Assembly (NCBI RefSeq): GCF_001673155.1
Contig: NZ_LZLE01000232.1
Location: 1 to 32,163 of the forward strand
Direction: 5' to 3'
Source of the DNA: Mycobacterium sp. 1423905.2
Lineage (GTDB): Bacteria > Actinomycetota > Actinomycetes > Mycobacteriales > Mycobacteriaceae
DNA length: 32,163 bases
Shown here: positions 1 to 9,208 of the stretch, piece by piece
How positions within the stretch are numbered: the first letter of the stretch is position 1
Layout of the letters: each line of letters begins with the position of its first letter
Made by a program: the position numbers and the translations under genes
The notes under the pieces: model-generated
The model's input: the letters and a program-made list of their open reading frames with translations, nothing else
The model's database searches: none
Told to the model about the DNA's origin: nothing

Positions 1-2
1 TG

Positions 3-734
<732 letters not shown>

Positions 735-739
735 TCGCG

Positions 740-797
740 GCGAGCGGAACCACACTGCGGAAAACGGCGCGATTTTTCGCAGTGCCGTTCCGTTCGC
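740..797. terminator. Bidirectional terminator hairpin between adoK and asnB
   Basis: The gap between the two convergent stop codons is almost wholly one inverted repeat. GCGAGCGGAAC (740-750) pairs with GTTCCGTTCGC (787-797) with one mismatch. Inside it, CACTGCGGAAAA pairs with TTTTCGCAGTG with one bulge, leaving a short GC-rich loop. A-runs on one strand and T-runs on the other suit termination in both directions. The function is inferred from position and structure. Confidence 0.7.
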
Positions 798-801
798 GGA
801 C

Positions 802-2769
802 CTAGAGCTGCACGGGGTAGTGCGGTTCGCTGATCTGGGGCACCACGCTGTGCTCGACGAAGATCGCATGCCAGAGCATGAAGATGAGCACCGTCCACAA
901 CCGCCGGCTGTGGTCGCTGGCGCCGACGCGGTGCTCGTCGAGCATTCGCCGAACCGCCGCGAGATCCACCAAGTGGCCGGCCTGCGACGAGTCGACCAAG
1001 CCATAGGCCCACTCGAGTAATTCGCCGGCGCGCAGCCAGTGCCGGATCGGCACCGGGAAGCCCAGCTTGGGCCGGTTGAGCACGTGGGCGGGCACGATCG
1101 GCTCCAGCGCGCGACGCAGCGCGTACTTAGTGGTGGTGCGGGTGATCTTGGCCTGATAGGGCAGCCGCGACGCCACCGCAAACACCTCGGGATCCAGGAA
1201 CGGCACCCGCAACTCCAGCGAATTGGCCATCGTCATCTTGTCGGCCTTGACCAGGATGTCGCCGCGCAGCCAGGTGAACAGGTCGATGTGCTGCATGCGC
1301 GCCACCGGATCCCAGCCGGCCGACTCGGCGTACACCGAAGCGGTCACGTCGGTGTGCGTCCAGTCTTCCCGGAAACCGGGCAGCACGTCGCGCAACTGCG
1401 CGTCGGAGAAGCTGCGGGCGTTGCCGTAGTAACGCTCCTCAAGCGTCAACGACCCGCGGTGCAGCAGACTCTTGCCGCGCATCCCCTCGGGCAGCGGCTT
1501 GGACACCTTGCCCATCGACCGGCGCAGCGGCCGCGGCAGGTAGTCGAAAGGCTTGAGCGACAGCGGCTCGCGGTAGATGGTGTAGCCGCCGAACAACTCG
1601 TCGGCGCCCTCACCGGAAAGCACCACCTTGACGTGCTTGCGGGCTTCCCGGGCGACGAAGAACAGGGGCACCAGCGCGGGGTCGGCGACGGGTTCGTCGA
1701 GGTACCACACGATTTCGGGTAGCGCGGCGACGAACTCCTCGGGGCTGACCACCTTGGCGATGTGGCGGGCGCCGATGGCCTCGGCGGAGGCCACCGCTAC
1801 GTCGATCTCGGAGAATCCCTCGCGCTCGAAGCCGGTGGTGAAGGTGATCAGCCGCGGGTTGTGCCTTATGGCCAGCGCCGCGATGGCCGTCGAGTCGATG
1901 CCGCCGGACAGGAACGCCCCGACGGTGACGTCGGCGCGCATGTGCTTGGCCACCGAGTCTTCGAGTACCGCGGTGATCTCGTCGTAGCGGGCCTGTTCGG
2001 TGCCCGCGGTGATCGGCGTGGCCGCGAACCGCGGCTGGAAGTAGCGGGTGGTCTCCGGTGGCGCCCCGGGCCGGATACGGGCATAGCAGCCGGACTCCAG
2101 GCGACGCACCCCGCGATGGAGCGTCTCGGGTTCCGGTACGTACTGCAGGACGGTGTAGTGCTGCACCGCCCGCTCGTCGAGGCGCGTGTCGAAGCCCACC
2201 AAATCCGCCAGATCCAGCAGGCACTTCTTCTCGCTGGCCACGGCTGTGCCGCCGGGGCCGGTCGCCATGAACAGCGGCTTGATGCCGAACGGGTCGCGGG
2301 CACAGAACAGTTCGCGGGTGACGGTGTCCCACAGGGCGAAGGCGAACATGCCGCGCAGCCGCTGCAACACCTCGGTGCCCCAGTGGTGGTAGCCGGCCAC
2401 GATCGCCTCGCCGTCGCCGTCGGTCGCGAAGACGGCACCGTGCCGGGCGGTCAGTTCGTCGCGCAGCTCCAGGTAGTTGTAGATCTCGCCGTTGAACACC
2501 AGCACGTAGCGGTCCGGGGATTCCGGCGGGCCCCAGCGCAGCGGCTGGTGGGAATGGGCGATGTCGATGATGGACAGCCGGTTGAACCCGAACACCACGC
2601 CGGACGTCGACCCGTCGGCGTGCGGTTCGGTCCAGGTGCCCGGCTCGTCGGGGCCGCGGTGGCGCATCAAGTGGGACGCGCGGGCGATCGTGCCGTCGAC
2701 CGTATCCGCGGCTTGCGCGGGGCCGTCGGCCCCGGTCGGAGCCGCGACGAAGGCCAGCAGTCCACACAC
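802..2769 (-). CDS. asnB: Asparagine synthase, glutamine-hydrolysing (class II amidotransferase)
   Basis: AsnB makes asparagine from aspartate, glutamine and ATP. The start is fixed by chemistry: the GTG at 2767-2769 is followed by a Cys codon, giving MCGLLAF, and the N-terminal nucleophile Cys must be residue 2 after Met removal. The frame stays open further upstream but that part has no family features. The 655-residue product matches the roughly 650 of M. tuberculosis Rv2201. Domains are an N-terminal glutaminase (about 1-210, with RHRGPD, NGEIYN and DGDGEAI) and a C-terminal synthetase with the PP-loop SGGIDS at 288-293 and SGEGADELFGGY further on. In mycobacteria this enzyme has also been linked to amidation of cell-wall components and drug resistance. 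It is divergent from ctaC and converges on adoK. Confidence 0.95.
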   Translation of the reverse strand: MCGLLAFVAAPTGADGPAQAADTVDGTIARASHLMRHRGPDEPGTWTEPHADGSTSGVVFGFNRLSIIDIAHSHQPLRWGPPESPDRYVLVFNGEIYNYLELRDELTARHGAVFATDGDGEAIVAGYHHWGTEVLQRLRGMFAFALWDTVTRELFCARDPFGIKPLFMATGPGGTAVASEKKCLLDLADLVGFDTRLDERAVQHYTVLQYVPEPETLHRGVRRLESGCYARIRPGAPPETTRYFQPRFAATPITAGTEQARYDEITAVLEDSVAKHMRADVTVGAFLSGGIDSTAIAALAIRHNPRLITFTTGFEREGFSEIDVAVASAEAIGARHIAKVVSPEEFVAALPEIVWYLDEPVADPALVPLFFVAREARKHVKVVLSGEGADELFGGYTIYREPLSLKPFDYLPRPLRRSMGKVSKPLPEGMRGKSLLHRGSLTLEERYYGNARSFSDAQLRDVLPGFREDWTHTDVTASVYAESAGWDPVARMQHIDLFTWLRGDILVKADKMTMANSLELRVPFLDPEVFAVASRLPYQAKITRTTTKYALRRALEPIVPAHVLNRPKLGFPVPIRHWLRAGELLEWAYGLVDSSQAGHLVDLAAVRRMLDEHRVGASDHSRRLWTVLIFMLWHAIFVEHSVVPQISEPHYPVQL

Positions 2770-2847
2770 GGCGCCCCAGTATGCCGCACGTGGCGGCACT
2801 TGGAGACGTCGCGCCGGGCGCGTCGCGGTGACCAGGCAGTCGCCGGG

Positions 2848-2877
2848 TCTGACCGCGTGGTCTACGCTGCGTAGTAT
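2848..2877 (+). promoter_or_regulatory. Candidate promoter for ctaC-ctaF
   Basis: A TAGTAT hexamer (2872-2877) fits the mycobacterial TANNNT -10 box. TCTGAC (2848-2853) lies 18 bp upstream as a -35-like element. The predicted start near 2884 leaves a short leader containing AGGAGG (2891-2896), seven bases before the GTG of ctaC. A 13-bp palindrome, CTACGCTGCGTAG (2862-2874), overlaps the -10 box and could be an operator. All of this is inference from sequence. Confidence 0.45.
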
Positions 2878-2903
2878 TCGACATCCAAGCAGGAGGCGCC
2901 ACC

Positions 2904-4013
2904 GTGACACCTCGCGAGCCAGGTCGTTCGCAAAGCTTGTCGCAGAGCAGGTCTCAGCGCCGTCCCGGGAGCACCGGACGGAACGCGCGAGGCCTGGCTC
3001 GTCGTCTTCGGCCGTTGGCGCTGGCGGGCACGCTGGGGGCGCTCGCCGTCACCCTGAGCGGTTGCAGCTGGTCGCAGGTCTTGGGCATGGGCTGGCCGTA
3101 CGGGATCACCCCGGAAGGCCGCCTGAACCGGGAGTTGTGGATCGGCTCGGTGATCGCCGCGCTGGTGGTGGGCATCGCCGTGTGGGGGCTGATGTTCTGG
3201 TCGTCGGCCTTTCACCGCAAGAAGCGCACCGACGAGGACTTTCCGCGCCAATTCGGCTACAACATGCCGCTGGAGCTGGTGCTCACCGTCACGCCCTTCC
3301 TGATCATCTCGGTGCTGTTCTATTTCACCGTGGTGGTGCAGGAGAAGATGCTGCACCTGGAGAAGGACCCCGAGGTCGTCATCGACGTCACGGCGTTTCA
3401 GTGGAACTGGAAATTCGGCTACCAGCGGGTCAACTTCAAAGACGGCACCATGACCTACGAAGGTGCCGACCCCGAGCGCGAGCGCGCCGTGTTGTCCAAA
3501 CCGGAGGGCAAAGACGAGCACGGTGAGGAACTGGTGGGCCCGGTGCACGGGCGCAACACCGCCGACCGGGAATACCTCAACTACGACAAGGTCGAGGTGC
3601 TGGGCACGCAGACCGAGATCCCGATCCTGGTGCTGCCGACCGGAAAGCGCATCGAGTTCCAGCTGAATTCCGCTGACGTGATCCACACGTTCTGGGTTCC
3701 GGAGTTCTTGTTCAAGCGCGACGTGATTCCCAACCCCAAGGCCAACAACTCGGTCAACGTGTTCCAGGTGGGGGAGATCACTCAGACCGGGGCGTTCGTC
3801 GGCCACTGCGCGGAGTTCTGTGGCACGTATCACTCGATGATGAACTTCGAGGTGCGCGTGGTGAACCCCAACGACTTCAAGGCTTACCTGCAGCAACGAG
3901 TCGGCGGCAAGACGAACGCCGAGGCGTTGCAGGCGATCAACCAGCCTCCGCTGGCGGTCACCACCCATCCATTCGACGTTCGCCGGGGCCAATTGGCGCC
4001 CAGCGTCGGTTAG
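2904..4013 (+). CDS. ctaC: Cytochrome c oxidase subunit II, CuA-binding lipoprotein
   Basis: CtaC carries the binuclear CuA centre that takes electrons from cytochrome c into the aa3 oxidase of the bc1-aa3 supercomplex. The GTG start has an AGGAGG seven bases upstream. The 369-residue protein has a basic N-terminus, then a lipobox LSGC with Cys54 as the lipidation site, so it should be an anchored lipoprotein. Two membrane spans follow (about 82-103 and 125-147). The C-terminal cupredoxin domain has all CuA ligands: His261 (VIHTFWVPE) and Cys302, Glu304, Cys306, His310 and Met313 ([13 protein letters not shown]). Length and order match Rv2200c (about 363 aa). It is followed eight bases later by ctaF, which is probably cotranscribed. 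Confidence 0.97.
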   Translation: MTPREPGRSQSLSQSRSQRRPGSTGRNARGLARRLRPLALAGTLGALAVTLSGCSWSQVLGMGWPYGITPEGRLNRELWIGSVIAALVVGIAVWGLMFWSSAFHRKKRTDEDFPRQFGYNMPLELVLTVTPFLIISVLFYFTVVVQEKMLHLEKDPEVVIDVTAFQWNWKFGYQRVNFKDGTMTYEGADPERERAVLSKPEGKDEHGEELVGPVHGRNTADREYLNYDKVEVLGTQTEIPILVLPTGKRIEFQLNSADVIHTFWVPEFLFKRDVIPNPKANNSVNVFQVGEITQTGAFVGHCAEFCGTYHSMMNFEVRVVNPNDFKAYLQQRVGGKTNAEALQAINQPPLAVTTHPFDVRRGQLAPSVG

Positions 4014-4021
4014 GACACGCA

Positions 4022-4441
4022 ATGCATATCGAAGCCAGGCTGTTCGAATTCATCGCCGCATTCTTCGTCCTGGTCGCGATCCTGTACGGAGTGCTGACCG
4101 CCATCTTCTCCCCGGGCGGCGTCGAATGGGCTGGCGCCACCGCGCTGGTGCTGACCGGTGGGCTGGCGTTGATCGTGGCGACCTTTTTCCGGTTCGTCGC
4201 CCGTCGCCTCGACACCCGGCCCGAGGACTACGAGGGCGCTGAAATCAGCGACGGCGCAGGCGAATTGGGCTTCTTCAGCCCGCACAGCTGGTGGCCGATC
4301 ATGATCGCGCTGGCCGGCTCGGTGGCGGCGGTCGGGATCGCGTTGTGGCTGCCCTGGCTGATCGCGGCCGGCGTGGTGTTCATCCTGGCCTCGGCGGCCG
4401 GACTGGTCTTCGAGTACTACGTCGGCCCGGAGAACCACTGA
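4022..4441 (+). CDS. ctaF: Cytochrome c oxidase subunit IV (actinobacterial type)
   Basis: CtaF is the small membrane subunit of the actinobacterial aa3 oxidase. The 139-residue product has the same length as M. tuberculosis Rv2199c. It shows two hydrophobic hairpins: helices at about 8-28 and 38-58, then a polar loop with [18 protein letters not shown], then helices at about 90-112 and 114-133. It ends in EYYVGPENH. It sits eight bases after ctaC, the conserved order in mycobacteria, which supports one transcript for the two subunits. No cofactor site is expected in this subunit. Confidence 0.93.
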   Translation: MHIEARLFEFIAAFFVLVAILYGVLTAIFSPGGVEWAGATALVLTGGLALIVATFFRFVARRLDTRPEDYEGAEISDGAGELGFFSPHSWWPIMIALAGSVAAVGIALWLPWLIAAGVVFILASAAGLVFEYYVGPENH

Positions 4442-4613
4442 TCGGATCGAGAAAGGTCACAATCCGGGCATCAGTTCGTCAGTGGCCAGTTCGCCGTTAC
4501 TTCGCTGCCTCGCCCGGTTCGGTAGGGTTTTCGGGGCACATGCAGAATCTCCCGAGCGCGCCCCCAGGGTGGCTTCCGCGCGCAGGTGAGGCAGTTGGAC
4601 AGGGTAGGCAATC

Positions 4614-5372
4614 ATGAGCGGGCCGAATCCGCCGGGACGGGAACCCGACGAACCCGACTTCGCCGACGAGTCCCGCGCCCAGCCGGAGCCCGGAGCCGAC
4701 GACGCCGACAGCAATTTCGGCCCGGACCTCGACCTGGGCACCGGGTACGGCGGTGAAATCGAGCCGTTCGAGGGCGAGCACGACCTCCCGGAACTGACCG
4801 AAGCGACCGACATCTACTCCCGCGCCTATTCGGCGCCAGAGTCCGAGCAATTCATCGGCGGCCAGTACGTGCCGACCGATCTGCGACTCTATGACTATGA
4901 CGACTACGAGGAGTTCGACGACGACGAGGAGCACGGGGCGCCGCGCTGGCCGTGGGTGGTCGGGGTCGCCGCGATTGTGGCGGCAATCGCGCTGGTCGTC
5001 TCGGTGTCGCTGCTGGTGACCCGGACCGGCAGCAGTAACCTGGCCAACCCGGCCACCAGCACCACGTCGTCGACACCGCCCGTGCAGGATGCGATCACCA
5101 CCACCACACCGCCCACCCCGGCGACGCCGTCCACCACCACGCCCACCACGACGATGCCGACGACCACCACCCAACCGCCGGTGACGACGACGACACCGCC
5201 GACGAACACCAAGACGCCGTTCACGTCGACGCAGACGCCGACCACCGCGGCGCCGCCGCCGAGCACCCACGAAACGACGGTGGCGCCGCCGCACACGCAG
5301 ACCCAGCAACCGCAGACCCAGCAGCCGCAGACCCAGCAGCCGCAGCAGCCCCGCCCCCATCGCGGGTTCTGA
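4614..5372 (+). CDS. Chimeric membrane protein: MmpS3 N-terminus joined to a Thr/Pro/Gln-rich Rv0538-like tail
   Basis: Residues 1 to about 160 are clearly MmpS3 (Rv2198c): [14 protein letters not shown] at the start, then AYSAPESE, the acidic [12 protein letters not shown], one membrane span (about 108-131, [20 protein letters not shown]) and [10 protein letters not shown]. The rest is not MmpS3. The MmpS periplasmic beta domain that should end the protein is absent, replaced by a Thr/Pro-rich stretch and a tail of QTQQP repeats ending HRGF. Seven bases later comes the Rv0539 homologue, whose upstream neighbour in M. tuberculosis is Rv0538, a membrane protein with a Thr/Pro-rich C-terminus. 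The ORF is best read as an in-frame fusion of the two within ACC/CCG-rich sequence. It may be an assembly artefact. At 252 aa it is shorter than MmpS3 (about 299). Confidence 0.75.
   Translation: MSGPNPPGREPDEPDFADESRAQPEPGADDADSNFGPDLDLGTGYGGEIEPFEGEHDLPELTEATDIYSRAYSAPESEQFIGGQYVPTDLRLYDYDDYEEFDDDEEHGAPRWPWVVGVAAIVAAIALVVSVSLLVTRTGSSNLANPATSTTSSTPPVQDAITTTTPPTPATPSTTTPTTTMPTTTTQPPVTTTTPPTNTKTPFTSTQTPTTAAPPPSTHETTVAPPHTQTQQPQTQQPQTQQPQQPRPHRGF
5298..5342 (+). repeat. 15-bp in-frame tandem repeat encoding QTQQP
   Basis: Three contiguous copies of CAGACCCAGCARCCG (5298-5312, 5313-5327, 5328-5342), followed by a partial CAGCAG. They encode QTQQP three times in the extracytoplasmic tail of the fusion protein. 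The unit is a multiple of three, so changes in copy number would keep the frame. Confidence 0.9.
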
Positions 5373-5379
5373 GCCGGCG

Positions 5380-6033
5380 ATGCCCGACGCCGTCACCGTG
5401 GTGCTGCCCTGCCTGAACGAGGAGGAGTCGCTGCCGGCGGTGCTGGCGGCCATCCCCGCCGGCTACCGGGCGTTGGTGGTCGACAACAACAGCACCGACG
5501 ACACCGCCGCGGTGGCGCGGCGGCACGGCGCCGATGTCGTGGCCGAGCCGCGGGCCGGGTACGGCTCGGCGGTGCATGCGGGCGTGGTCGCCGCGACCAC
5601 CCCGATCGTCGCGGTCATCGACGCCGACGGCTCGATGAACCCCGCTGACCTGCCGCGGCTGGTCGCCGCGCTCGAGCAGGGCGCCGACCTGGTGATCGGC
5701 CGGCGCCGGCCGGTGGCCGGGCTGCACTGGCCGTGGGTCGCCCGGGTCGGCACCGTGGTGATGAGCTGGCGGCTGCGCACCCGCCACGGGTTGCCGGTGC
5801 ATGACATCGCGCCGATGCGGGTGGCGCGGCGCGAGGCGCTGCTGAATCTGGGCGTCACCGACCGGCGCTCGGGTTATCCGCTGGAGCTCCTGGTGCGCGC
5901 CGCGGCCGCCGGTTGGCGCGTGGTCGAACTGGACGTCAGCTACGGTCCGCGCACCGGCGGCAAGTCGAAGGTCAGCGGTTCGCTGCGGGGGAGCGTCACC
6001 GCGATCCTCGACTTCTGGAAGGTGATTTCGTGA
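5380..6033 (+). CDS. Family 2 glycosyltransferase (polyprenyl-phosphate sugar synthase-like)
   Basis: This is the homologue of Rv0539. It is a cytosolic GT-A fold enzyme of the dolichyl/polyprenyl-phosphate sugar synthase type, expected to move a sugar from a nucleotide donor. Visible motifs are the N-terminal TVVLPCLNEEESL, the nucleotide-binding VVDNNSTDDT (about 28-38), the DxD-type DADGSM (about 84-89) and the C-terminal GGKSKVSGS seen in these synthases. No membrane span is evident. The ATG at 5380 lies seven bases after the upstream stop. The stop codon overlaps the next gene's GTG (GTGA at 6030-6033), so the two are translationally coupled. Length is 217 aa, against about 210 in M. tuberculosis. 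The exact sugar and acceptor are unknown. Confidence 0.88.
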   Translation: MPDAVTVVLPCLNEEESLPAVLAAIPAGYRALVVDNNSTDDTAAVARRHGADVVAEPRAGYGSAVHAGVVAATTPIVAVIDADGSMNPADLPRLVAALEQGADLVIGRRRPVAGLHWPWVARVGTVVMSWRLRTRHGLPVHDIAPMRVARREALLNLGVTDRRSGYPLELLVRAAAAGWRVVELDVSYGPRTGGKSKVSGSLRGSVTAILDFWKVIS

Positions 6034-6689
6034 CCCTTCCGGTGACACTGCTGGTGGTCGCCAAGGCGCCGGAGCCGGGCCGGGCCAAGACCCGGCTCGC
6101 CGCGACGGTGGGGGACGTGATGGCCGCCGAGATCGCCGCGGCCGCGCTGCTGGACACGCTGGACGCGGTGGCCGCCGCGCCGGCGGCGAACCGGGTGGTG
6201 GCCATCACCGGCGACCTGGACGCGGCGGCCGGCGCCGCCGAGATCCGGCAACGGCTGCAGGCCTTTACGGTGATTCCCCAGCGCGGTGACGGCTTCGCCG
6301 ACCGGCTGGCCAACGCCCATGCCGATGCCGATGCCGGCTACCCGGTGGTGCAGATCGGGATGGATACGCCGCAGGTGACCGCCGACATGTTGACCGATTG
6401 CGCCCGCCGGCTGCGGGAGGCGGCGGCCGTGCTCGGGCCGGCCGTTGACGGCGGCTGGTGGGTGCTGGGTTTACGGAGCCCGGCGGCGGCCGAATGCCTG
6501 CGCACCGTCCCGATGTCGCAGCCGGATACCGGCTTGCTGACGTACCGGGCGTTGCACGACATGGGAATCGAGCCGTACGCGGCGCCGGTGCTGGCCGACT
6601 TCGACTTCGCCGAGGACGTCGCCGCCGTGCGCGCGGCCTGCCGCCCGTCGAGCCGCTTCGCCGAGGTCACCCACGCGGCCGGCCTGTAG
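6030..6689 (+). CDS. DUF2064 / TIGR04282 glycosyltransferase-like protein
   Basis: This is the homologue of Rv0540. The start is the GTG at 6030, sharing GTGA with the upstream stop; it gives a 219-residue protein beginning MTLPVTLLVVAKAPEPGRAK. The K-x-P-x-PG-x-x-KTRL signature at residues 11-22 is diagnostic for this family, which has a nucleotidyl/glycosyl-transferase (GT-A like) fold. QIGMDTPQ and DGGWWVLGLR are further conserved blocks. It is almost certainly cotranscribed with the GT2 gene before it, and a joint role in a glycoconjugate pathway is plausible. The reaction is not known. It converges on the membrane protein gene that follows, with four bases between the stops. Confidence 0.88.
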   Translation: MTLPVTLLVVAKAPEPGRAKTRLAATVGDVMAAEIAAAALLDTLDAVAAAPAANRVVAITGDLDAAAGAAEIRQRLQAFTVIPQRGDGFADRLANAHADADAGYPVVQIGMDTPQVTADMLTDCARRLREAAAVLGPAVDGGWWVLGLRSPAAAECLRTVPMSQPDTGLLTYRALHDMGIEPYAAPVLADFDFAEDVAAVRAACRPSSRFAEVTHAAGL

Positions 6690-6693
6690 CCGA

Positions 6694-8046
6694 TCACCAG
6701 TTGGTGACGATGACGGTGTTCAGCAACACCGCGCCGGCGGCGTTGAGCGCCAGCCACAGCCGGTGTGACCGGGCCGGAAGCAGGGCGGGCGCCGCCGTGA
6801 GCCAGACGGTGAAGGGCAGCCAGATCCGCTCCACCTCCGCCTTGCTCAGCATGCTCAGGTCGGCGCACGCGATGGCGGCCAGCATGCCCAGCAGCAGCAG
6901 GTGAAACCCGGAGCGGCGACGGATGGCCGCCGCGTCGAACACCCGGCTGACGCCGGCGACGCTGCCCAACCCGATCGCGCAGACGACGGACGCCAGGTTG
7001 GCCCAGCTCCAGTACTGAAACGGGCGGTCCTTGGCGATGCCCTGCCAATAGCGTTGCTGCACAAGGTGGTAGCCGTCGAACCAGTAGAACCCCGCCACCG
7101 CGAAGGTTGACGCCACGGCAACGGCCGCCACCGTCGCCGGGCCGAGCGCCCGCAGCGCCGCGCGCCAGTCGGCGGCCGAAGCGAGCACCGCCAGCGCCGG
7201 CAGGCCCATGAGCATCAGCCCGTAGTTGCAGAACACGCCCCAGCCCAGCAGCAGCCCGGCGGCGGTGGCCGTCAGCGCGGGGAAGCGGACTCCTCGCTGC
7301 ACCGCCACGGCCAGCAGCGCGACGCCCCACGCCGCCACCCCGGCGAAGTAGCCGTCGGCGGAGACCGCGACCCAGATCGCCGTCGGCGCCACCGCCACGA
7401 ACGGCGCGGCCCGCCGGGCGGTCTGCTCGTCGGCCAGCGCGCGGACGGCGACCAGCACCGCGGCCGCGGCGCTGGAGCCGGCCAGCAGGCACAACAGCCC
7501 CGCCCAGGCGCCGCCGTGCAGGCCGATCCGGTCGAGCCAGACGAACGTCAGCAGCGCGCCGGGCGGATGCCCGGAGACGTGGGTGGTCCAGGAGTTCGGT
7601 TGGTAGTCGACGATCCGGCTCGCGAACGTGCGCAGCGTGGCGGGGATGTCGGTGATGCCCGGCACCTGCGACAGGTACTCGTCGCGGGTGGTCAGCCGGC
7701 CGGCGAAGCCGCGCTGCCAGCCGTCGATCATCGCCAGCGCGAAGGCCCACCCGCAGGCGGTGGCCCAGGTGCCCAGTGCCAGGAGCCGCCACGACAGGCG
7801 TCGCGCCAGAGCCGGTCCCCACGCGACCGCGGCGACCGCGATCGCGATGGCGGGTCCGGTGCCCCAGCTGGCGTGGATCTCCCACGCGCCGAAAATCGGG
7901 GCGGCCCCGGCGTGCGTGCCGAACCGCTCCTGGCCGACGTCCGTCCGCGGTCGCACACCCCAAGCCAGCCGCGGCAGCACGAACGCCGCCGCCACCAGCA
8001 CCGCCCCGACCGCGACGGCCAGGGACTCCCGGCGTGCCACCCTCAC
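6694..8046 (-). CDS. Polytopic membrane protein, GT-C glycosyltransferase-like
   Basis: This is the homologue of Rv0541c (about 449 aa; here 450). It is an integral membrane protein with roughly ten hydrophobic spans. The first long loop has acidic residues (DVGQERFG) and HPPGALLTFVWLDR, a layout like the GT-C superfamily enzymes that use polyprenyl-phosphate sugars outside the membrane; Rv0541c has been listed as a GT-C candidate. The start chosen is the GTG at 8044-8046, giving MRVARRESL and a first span directly after. A second GTG lies two codons downstream (8038-8040). It begins 11 bases after the menE stop and is likely cotranscribed with it. The substrate is unknown. Confidence 0.82.
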   Translation of the reverse strand: MRVARRESLAVAVGAVLVAAAFVLPRLAWGVRPRTDVGQERFGTHAGAAPIFGAWEIHASWGTGPAIAIAVAAVAWGPALARRLSWRLLALGTWATACGWAFALAMIDGWQRGFAGRLTTRDEYLSQVPGITDIPATLRTFASRIVDYQPNSWTTHVSGHPPGALLTFVWLDRIGLHGGAWAGLLCLLAGSSAAAAVLVAVRALADEQTARRAAPFVAVAPTAIWVAVSADGYFAGVAAWGVALLAVAVQRGVRFPALTATAAGLLLGWGVFCNYGLMLMGLPALAVLASAADWRAALRALGPATVAAVAVASTFAVAGFYWFDGYHLVQQRYWQGIAKDRPFQYWSWANLASVVCAIGLGSVAGVSRVFDAAAIRRRSGFHLLLLGMLAAIACADLSMLSKAEVERIWLPFTVWLTAAPALLPARSHRLWLALNAAGAVLLNTVIVTNW

Positions 8047-8057
8047 GGTCGACCAGC

Positions 8058-9140
8058 CTATTGATCGGCGAGACCGGCGAACCGGCGCACCAGCGCGGCC
8101 CGGTCGACCTTGCCGATGCCGCGCCGCGGCAGCGCGTCGACGACGTGCACTTCGCGCGGCGCGGCGGTGGTGTCCAGGGTCCGCGCCACGTGGGCGCGCA
8201 GCGCGTCCAGCCCCGGCGCCGGTCGACCTTCGGCCACCACGATCGCGGCGACCACCCGCTGGCCCAGCCGGTCGTCGGGCACGCCGAACACCGCGCAGTC
8301 CGCGACGGCGGGATGGGTGTCCAGCGCGGCCTCGACCAGTTGCGGCAGCACGGTCAGCCCGCCCGTGCTGATCGCGTCGTCGGCGCGGCCCAGCACGGTC
8401 AGCACGCCGGCCTGGTCGACGACGCCGAGGTCGTCGGTGCAAAACCAGCCCGGCTCGGCGAACGGGTCGGGCTGCACCGGGTTGCGGTAGCCCTTCGCCA
8501 GCGTCGCGCCGCCGAGGACGACGCGCCCGTCGGCCGCGATCCGGACCAGGACACCGCCCAGCGGCACGCCGTCGTAGACGCAGCCCCCCGCGGTCTCGCT
8601 CATCCCGTAGGTGCGGACCACGGCGACACCGGCCGCCGCGGCGGCGTCGAGCACGCCCTGCGGGGCGGGGCCGCCGCCGAGCAACACGGCGTCCAGTTCG
8701 GCGAGCGCGGCCGTGGCCGACGGGTCGGTCAGCGCCTTGGCCAGCTGCGTGGCCACCAGCGACGTGTACCGCCGACCTGGCCCCAATCGTCTTATCGCGC
8801 TTGACAATTCGGCGGCGTCGAAGCCTGCGGAGACGTCCAGTTGCACGGGCGGCGAGCCGGCGAGCGCGCTACGCACCAGCACCTGCAGCCCGGCGATGTG
8901 GTGCGGCGGCAACGCCAGCAGCCAGCGGCCCGGACCGCCGAGGCGGTCATGGGTGGCCGCCGCGCTGGCCGTCAGCGCGGCGGCAGTGAGCAGCGCCCCC
9001 TTGGGGGCGCCCGTGGTCCCCGACGTCGTCACGACCAGGGCCACGTCGTCGTCGATGGGCTCGCCGACGCGCAGCCCCGCCGCCAGCGCCTCCGAGCCGG
9101 GCGCGAGGGCGACCAGAGCGGGGTCGCGCCCGTCCAGCAC
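8058..9140 (-). CDS. menE: O-succinylbenzoate--CoA ligase
   Basis: MenE activates o-succinylbenzoate to its CoA thioester for menaquinone synthesis; it belongs to the ANL (acyl-adenylating) family. The P-loop TTSGTTGAPKG, the GMSETAGG block, the GWFCTDDLG Asp motif, the hinge GRADDAISTGG and the C-terminal catalytic Lys region GIGKVDRAAL are all present. The GTG at 9138-9140 gives 360 aa and aligns with the annotated M. tuberculosis start (362 aa). The in-frame sequence upstream to about 9203 (LRALTVPPGSAVSSLLP) also looks like MenE N-terminus, but it offers only a CTG at 9201-9203, six bases from the upstream stop. The true start may be that CTG. It sits within a minus-strand operon. Confidence 0.92.
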   Translation of the reverse strand: MLDGRDPALVALAPGSEALAAGLRVGEPIDDDVALVVTTSGTTGAPKGALLTAAALTASAAATHDRLGGPGRWLLALPPHHIAGLQVLVRSALAGSPPVQLDVSAGFDAAELSSAIRRLGPGRRYTSLVATQLAKALTDPSATAALAELDAVLLGGGPAPQGVLDAAAAAGVAVVRTYGMSETAGGCVYDGVPLGGVLVRIAADGRVVLGGATLAKGYRNPVQPDPFAEPGWFCTDDLGVVDQAGVLTVLGRADDAISTGGLTVLPQLVEAALDTHPAVADCAVFGVPDDRLGQRVVAAIVVAEGRPAPGLDALRAHVARTLDTTAAPREVHVVDALPRRGIGKVDRAALVRRFAGLADQ

Positions 9141-9208
9141 GCGTTCCAGGGTGGGTAGCAACGACGAGACGGCCGAGCCCGGCGGGACGGTGAGTGCGCG
9201 CAGTAGGG

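Noticed and set aside
1039..2874. Open frames on the plus strand opposite asnB
   Set aside because: They are antisense to a fully conserved gene and show Arg/Ala/Gly-rich, low-order composition.
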